Shown: positions 61,277-64,000 of the stretch, piece by piece
Position numbering within the stretch: position 1 is the stretch's first letter
Layout: each line of letters begins with the position of its first letter
Notes under the pieces: generated by a model
What the model was told of the DNA's origin: nothing
What the model saw: only the letters and a program-made list of their open reading frames with translations
The model's database searches: none
From: Streptomyces violens
GTDB lineage: Bacteria > Actinomycetota > Actinomycetes > Streptomycetales > Streptomycetaceae
Direction of reading: 5' to 3'
Assembly (NCBI RefSeq): GCF_000717745.1
Contig: NZ_JOBH01000005.1
Location: 1-64,000, forward strand
Length of the DNA stretch: 64,000 nucleotides
Made by a program: the position numbers and the translations under genes

Positions 61277-63031
61277 ATGAAGATCCACAAGTACGACACC
61301 GTCATCGTCGGCGCGGGTGGCGCCGGTATGCGCGCGGCCATCGAGTCGACCAAGCGCAGCCGCACCGCCGTCCTGACGAAGCTCTACCCGACCCGCTCCC
61401 ACACCGGCGCAGCGCAGGGCGGCATGGCCGCCGCCCTCGCGAACGTCGAGGAGGACAACTGGGAGTGGCACACCTTCGACACGATCAAGGGTGGCGACTA
61501 CCTGGTCGACCAGGACGCCGCCGAGATCCTCGCGAAGGAGGCCATCGACTCCGTCCTCGACCTGGAGAAGATGGGCCTGCCGTTCAACCGCACCCCGAAC
61601 GGCACGATCGACCAGCGCCGCTTCGGCGGTCACTCCCGTAACCACGGTGAGGCCCCGGTCCGCCGGTCCTGCTACGCCTCGGACCGCACGGGCCACATGA
61701 TCCTCCAGACGCTGTACCAGAACTGCGTCAAGGAGGGCGTGGAGTTCTTCAACGAGTTCTACGTCCTGGACCTGCTGCTCAACGAGGTCGACGGGGTCAA
61801 GAAGTCCGCCGGTGTCGTCGCCTACGAGCTGGCGACCGGCGAGATCCACGTCTTCCAGGCGAAGTCGATCATCTTCGCGTCCGGCGGCACCGGCAAGTTC
61901 TTCAAGGTGACCTCCAACGCGCACACCCTGACCGGTGACGGCCAGGCCGCCGCCTGGCGCCGCGGGCTGCCGCTGGAGGACATGGAGTTCTTCCAGTTCC
62001 ACCCGACCGGCATCTGGCGGATGGGCATCCTGCTGACGGAGGGCGCCCGTGGTGAGGGCGGCATCCTCCGCAACAAGGACGGCGAGCGCTTCATGGAGAA
62101 GTACGCGCCGGTCATGAAGGACCTCGCCTCGCGTGACGTCGTCTCGCGCTCCATCTACACGGAGATCCGCGAGGGCCGCGGCTGCGGTCCCGAGGGCGAC
62201 CACGTCTACCTCGACCTCACGCACCTCCCGCCGGAGCAGCTGGACGCCAAGCTGCCCGACATCACCGAGTTCGCGCGGACCTACCTCGGCATCGAGCCCT
62301 ACACGGACCCGATCCCGATCCAGCCGACCGCGCACTACGCCATGGGCGGCATCCCGACCAACGTCGAGGGCGAGGTGCTGGCCGACAACACCACCGTCGT
62401 GCCGGGCCTGTACGCCGCCGGCGAGGTCGCCTGTGTCTCCGTGCACGGCGCCAACCGCCTGGGCACCAACTCGCTGCTCGACATCAACGTGTTCGGCCGC
62501 CGCGCGGGCATCGCCGCCGCGGAGTACGCGCACAAGAACGACTTCGTCGAGCTGCCCGAGAACCCGGCGAAGCAGGTCCAGGACCAGGTCGAGCGGCTGC
62601 GCGACTCGAACGGTACGGAGAGCGTGACCAAGCTCCGCACCGAGCTGCAGGAGTGCATGGACGCCAACGTGATGGTGTTCCGCACCGAGCAGACGATCAA
62701 GACCGCGGTCGAGAAGATCGGCGAGCTGCGCGAGCGCTACCTGAACGTCTCCGTCCAGGACAAGGGCAAGCGCTTCAACACCGACCTGCTGGAGGCCATC
62801 GAGCTGGGCAACCTGCTCGACCTGGCCGAGGTCATGGCGGTCTCCGCGCTGGCCCGCAAGGAGTCCCGCGGTGGTCACTACCGCGAGGACTACCCGAACC
62901 GCGACGACGTCAACTTCATGCGGCACACCATGGCGTACCGCGAGGTCGGCGCTGACGGCAAGGAGTCGATCCGTCTCGACTACAAGCCGGTCGTCCAGAC
63001 CCGCTACCAGCCGATGGAGCGTAAGTACTGA
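61277..63031 (+). CDS. sdhA: Succinate dehydrogenase flavoprotein subunit
   Basis: SdhA, 584 residues: [15 protein letters not shown] (FAD), flavin-linking His in [18 protein letters not shown], and [13 protein letters not shown] with the active-site Arg. Catalyses succinate oxidation in the TCA cycle and complex II. ATG 61277 is used; its stop shares the A of the sdhB ATG (TGATG). Confidence 0.96.
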   Translation: MKIHKYDTVIVGAGGAGMRAAIESTKRSRTAVLTKLYPTRSHTGAAQGGMAAALANVEEDNWEWHTFDTIKGGDYLVDQDAAEILAKEAIDSVLDLEKMGLPFNRTPNGTIDQRRFGGHSRNHGEAPVRRSCYASDRTGHMILQTLYQNCVKEGVEFFNEFYVLDLLLNEVDGVKKSAGVVAYELATGEIHVFQAKSIIFASGGTGKFFKVTSNAHTLTGDGQAAAWRRGLPLEDMEFFQFHPTGIWRMGILLTEGARGEGGILRNKDGERFMEKYAPVMKDLASRDVVSRSIYTEIREGRGCGPEGDHVYLDLTHLPPEQLDAKLPDITEFARTYLGIEPYTDPIPIQPTAHYAMGGIPTNVEGEVLADNTTVVPGLYAAGEVACVSVHGANRLGTNSLLDINVFGRRAGIAAAEYAHKNDFVELPENPAKQVQDQVERLRDSNGTESVTKLRTELQECMDANVMVFRTEQTIKTAVEKIGELRERYLNVSVQDKGKRFNTDLLEAIELGNLLDLAEVMAVSALARKESRGGHYREDYPNRDDVNFMRHTMAYREVGADGKESIRLDYKPVVQTRYQPMERKY

Positions 63032-63807
63032 TGAGCACCCCCACGCTTGAGAAGCACTCGGCAGCGCTGGACGCGGCCGAGAGCACCGCTGCCCAGAAGA
63101 TCACCGTCACGTTCCGCATCCGCCGGTTCAACCCGGAGGTCTCGGACGAGGCGAAGTGGCAGGACTTCCAGCTGGAGCTGGACCCGAAGGAGCGCGTGCT
63201 CGACGGGCTGCACAAGATCAAGTGGGAGCAGGACGGCACCCTGACCTTCCGCCGGTCCTGCGCGCACGGCATCTGCGGCTCCGACGCCATGCGGATCAAC
63301 GGCAAGAACCGGCTCGCCTGCAAGACGCTGATCAAGGACATCAACCCTGAGAAGCCGATCACGGTCGAGGCCATCAAGGGCCTGACGGTCCTGAAGGACC
63401 TGGTCGTGGACATGGAGCCGTTCTTCCAGGCGTACCGCGACGTGATGCCCTTCCTGATCACGAAGGACACCAACGAGCCGACGCGCGAGCGTCTGCAGTC
63501 CGCCGAGGACCGCGAGCGCTTCGACGACACCACCAAGTGCATCCTGTGCGCCGCGTGCACGACCTCGTGCCCGGTGTTCTGGAACGACGGCCAGTACTTC
63601 GGCCCGGCGGCGATCGTCAACGCGCACCGCTTCATCTTCGACTCGCGTGACGAGGCCGGTGAGCAGCGCCTGGAGATCCTGAACGACAAGGACGGCGTCT
63701 GGCGCTGCCGTACGACCTTCAACTGCACGGACGCCTGCCCGCGCGGTATCGAGGTCACGAAGGCGATCCAGGAAGTGAAGCGGGCCCTGATTACCCGGCG
63801 CTTCTGA
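63031..63807 (+). CDS. sdhB: Succinate dehydrogenase iron-sulfur subunit
   Basis: SdhB, 258 residues: 2Fe-2S domain SCAHGICGSDAMRINGKNRLAC (the third ligand position is Asp, as in E. coli SdhB) and the ferredoxin-like part CILCAACTTSCP...CRTTFNCTDACPRG for 4Fe-4S and 3Fe-4S. Translationally coupled to sdhA and followed by a strong terminator. Confidence 0.96.
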   Translation: MSTPTLEKHSAALDAAESTAAQKITVTFRIRRFNPEVSDEAKWQDFQLELDPKERVLDGLHKIKWEQDGTLTFRRSCAHGICGSDAMRINGKNRLACKTLIKDINPEKPITVEAIKGLTVLKDLVVDMEPFFQAYRDVMPFLITKDTNEPTRERLQSAEDRERFDDTTKCILCAACTTSCPVFWNDGQYFGPAAIVNAHRFIFDSRDEAGEQRLEILNDKDGVWRCRTTFNCTDACPRGIEVTKAIQEVKRALITRRF

Positions 63808-63821
63808 TTTCGGCCTGATCC

Positions 63822-63869
63822 CGCGAAGGGCCCCTGTCCGGTTTTCGTACCGGACAGGGGCCCTTCGCG
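63822..63869 (+). terminator. Terminator of the sdh operon
   Basis: Perfect 20-bp stem (63822-63841 with 63850-63869) with an 8-nt TTTTCGTA loop, 15 nt after the sdhB stop. Confidence 0.92.
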
Positions 63870-63905
63870 TAGGTTCGCCTGCCGTGCCGGGGAATGCTCA
63901 TTCGT

Positions 63906-64000
63906 ATGAGGAACGACACCACCCCCCTTTCCCCGCACCGGCCCCTGCCTCCGCTCTCCGCCACCGTCACCGGTTCCGGCCCGGGCATCGTCCTGGCCCA
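63906..64000 (+). CDS. N-terminus of a putative alpha/beta hydrolase (partial)
   Basis: ATG 63906 opens a frame that runs off the right edge: MRNDTTPLSPHRPLPPLSA then TVTGSGPGIVLA. The GSGPGIVLA segment resembles the first strand of alpha/beta hydrolases (before HGxG), but only 31 residues are visible. Confidence 0.4.
   Translation, partial: MRNDTTPLSPHRPLPPLSATVTGSGPGIVLA

Noticed and set aside
1..64000. tRNA genes, CRISPR arrays, insertion sequences, prophage genes
   Set aside because: Looked for cloverleaf-like 3' ends, regularly spaced repeats and transposase/integrase motifs; none seen.

Overview
The window is a Streptomyces chromosomal core segment: very high GC throughout, GTG and leaderless starts are common, and the gene order follows, as far as I remember it, the S. 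coelicolor stretch from accA2 to the sdh operon. I see no tRNA, rRNA, CRISPR array, insertion sequence or phage gene.

Layout. 1-2.4 kb: the 3' part of a biotin-dependent acyl-CoA carboxylase alpha subunit whose biotinyl domain is cut short, then a TetR and a DeoR regulator. 2.5-13 kb: a quinone-reductase-like flavoprotein, a GGCT-like protein, then nucleoside and deoxyribose genes (purine nucleoside phosphorylase, phosphohexo/pentomutase, deoC, two aldehyde dehydrogenases, a uridine-kinase-like P-loop protein). 13-17 kb: the sigQ / afsQ1-afsQ2-lipoprotein signalling locus, with an AfsQ1-type box between the divergent genes. 17-24 kb: VanZ and PspC proteins, a small secreted protein, adenosine deaminase, a degenerate alpha/beta hydrolase with a TTA codon, a LysR/MFS pair and a Uma2 protein. 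24-31 kb: one large nucleoside uptake and salvage operon on the minus strand (BMP lipoprotein, ATPase, two permeases, cdd, deoA). 31-41 kb: an M20 amidohydrolase and a sialic/ulosonic-acid cell-surface polymer cluster (NeuB-like synthase, NeuA-HAD fusion, two polysialyltransferase-like proteins, glycosyltransferases, acyltransferase). 41-46.5 kb: TetR/FAD monooxygenase pair, a frameshifted second cytidine deaminase, and a gluconate module. 46.5-60 kb: a methylmalonyl-CoA-mutase-like subunit without a cobalamin domain, an L,D-transpeptidase lipoprotein, two tandem paralogous sigma factor/membrane partner modules, an FG-GAP amidase, a hexosaminidase and an OHCU-decarboxylase-like protein. 60-64 kb: sdhCDAB and the start of another gene.

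How it fits together. A 12-bp palindrome (CTACGCGCGTAG) sits exactly in the promoters of punA, deoC and add, and a 10/12 variant sits in front of the nucleoside transporter operon. This outlines a local regulon for nucleoside import, base and sugar release, and entry of deoxyribose carbon via deoC plus aldehyde dehydrogenase. Three of its promoters look leaderless. The surface-polymer cluster, the L,D-transpeptidase, the amidase and the hexosaminidase give a second theme of cell-envelope building and remodelling.
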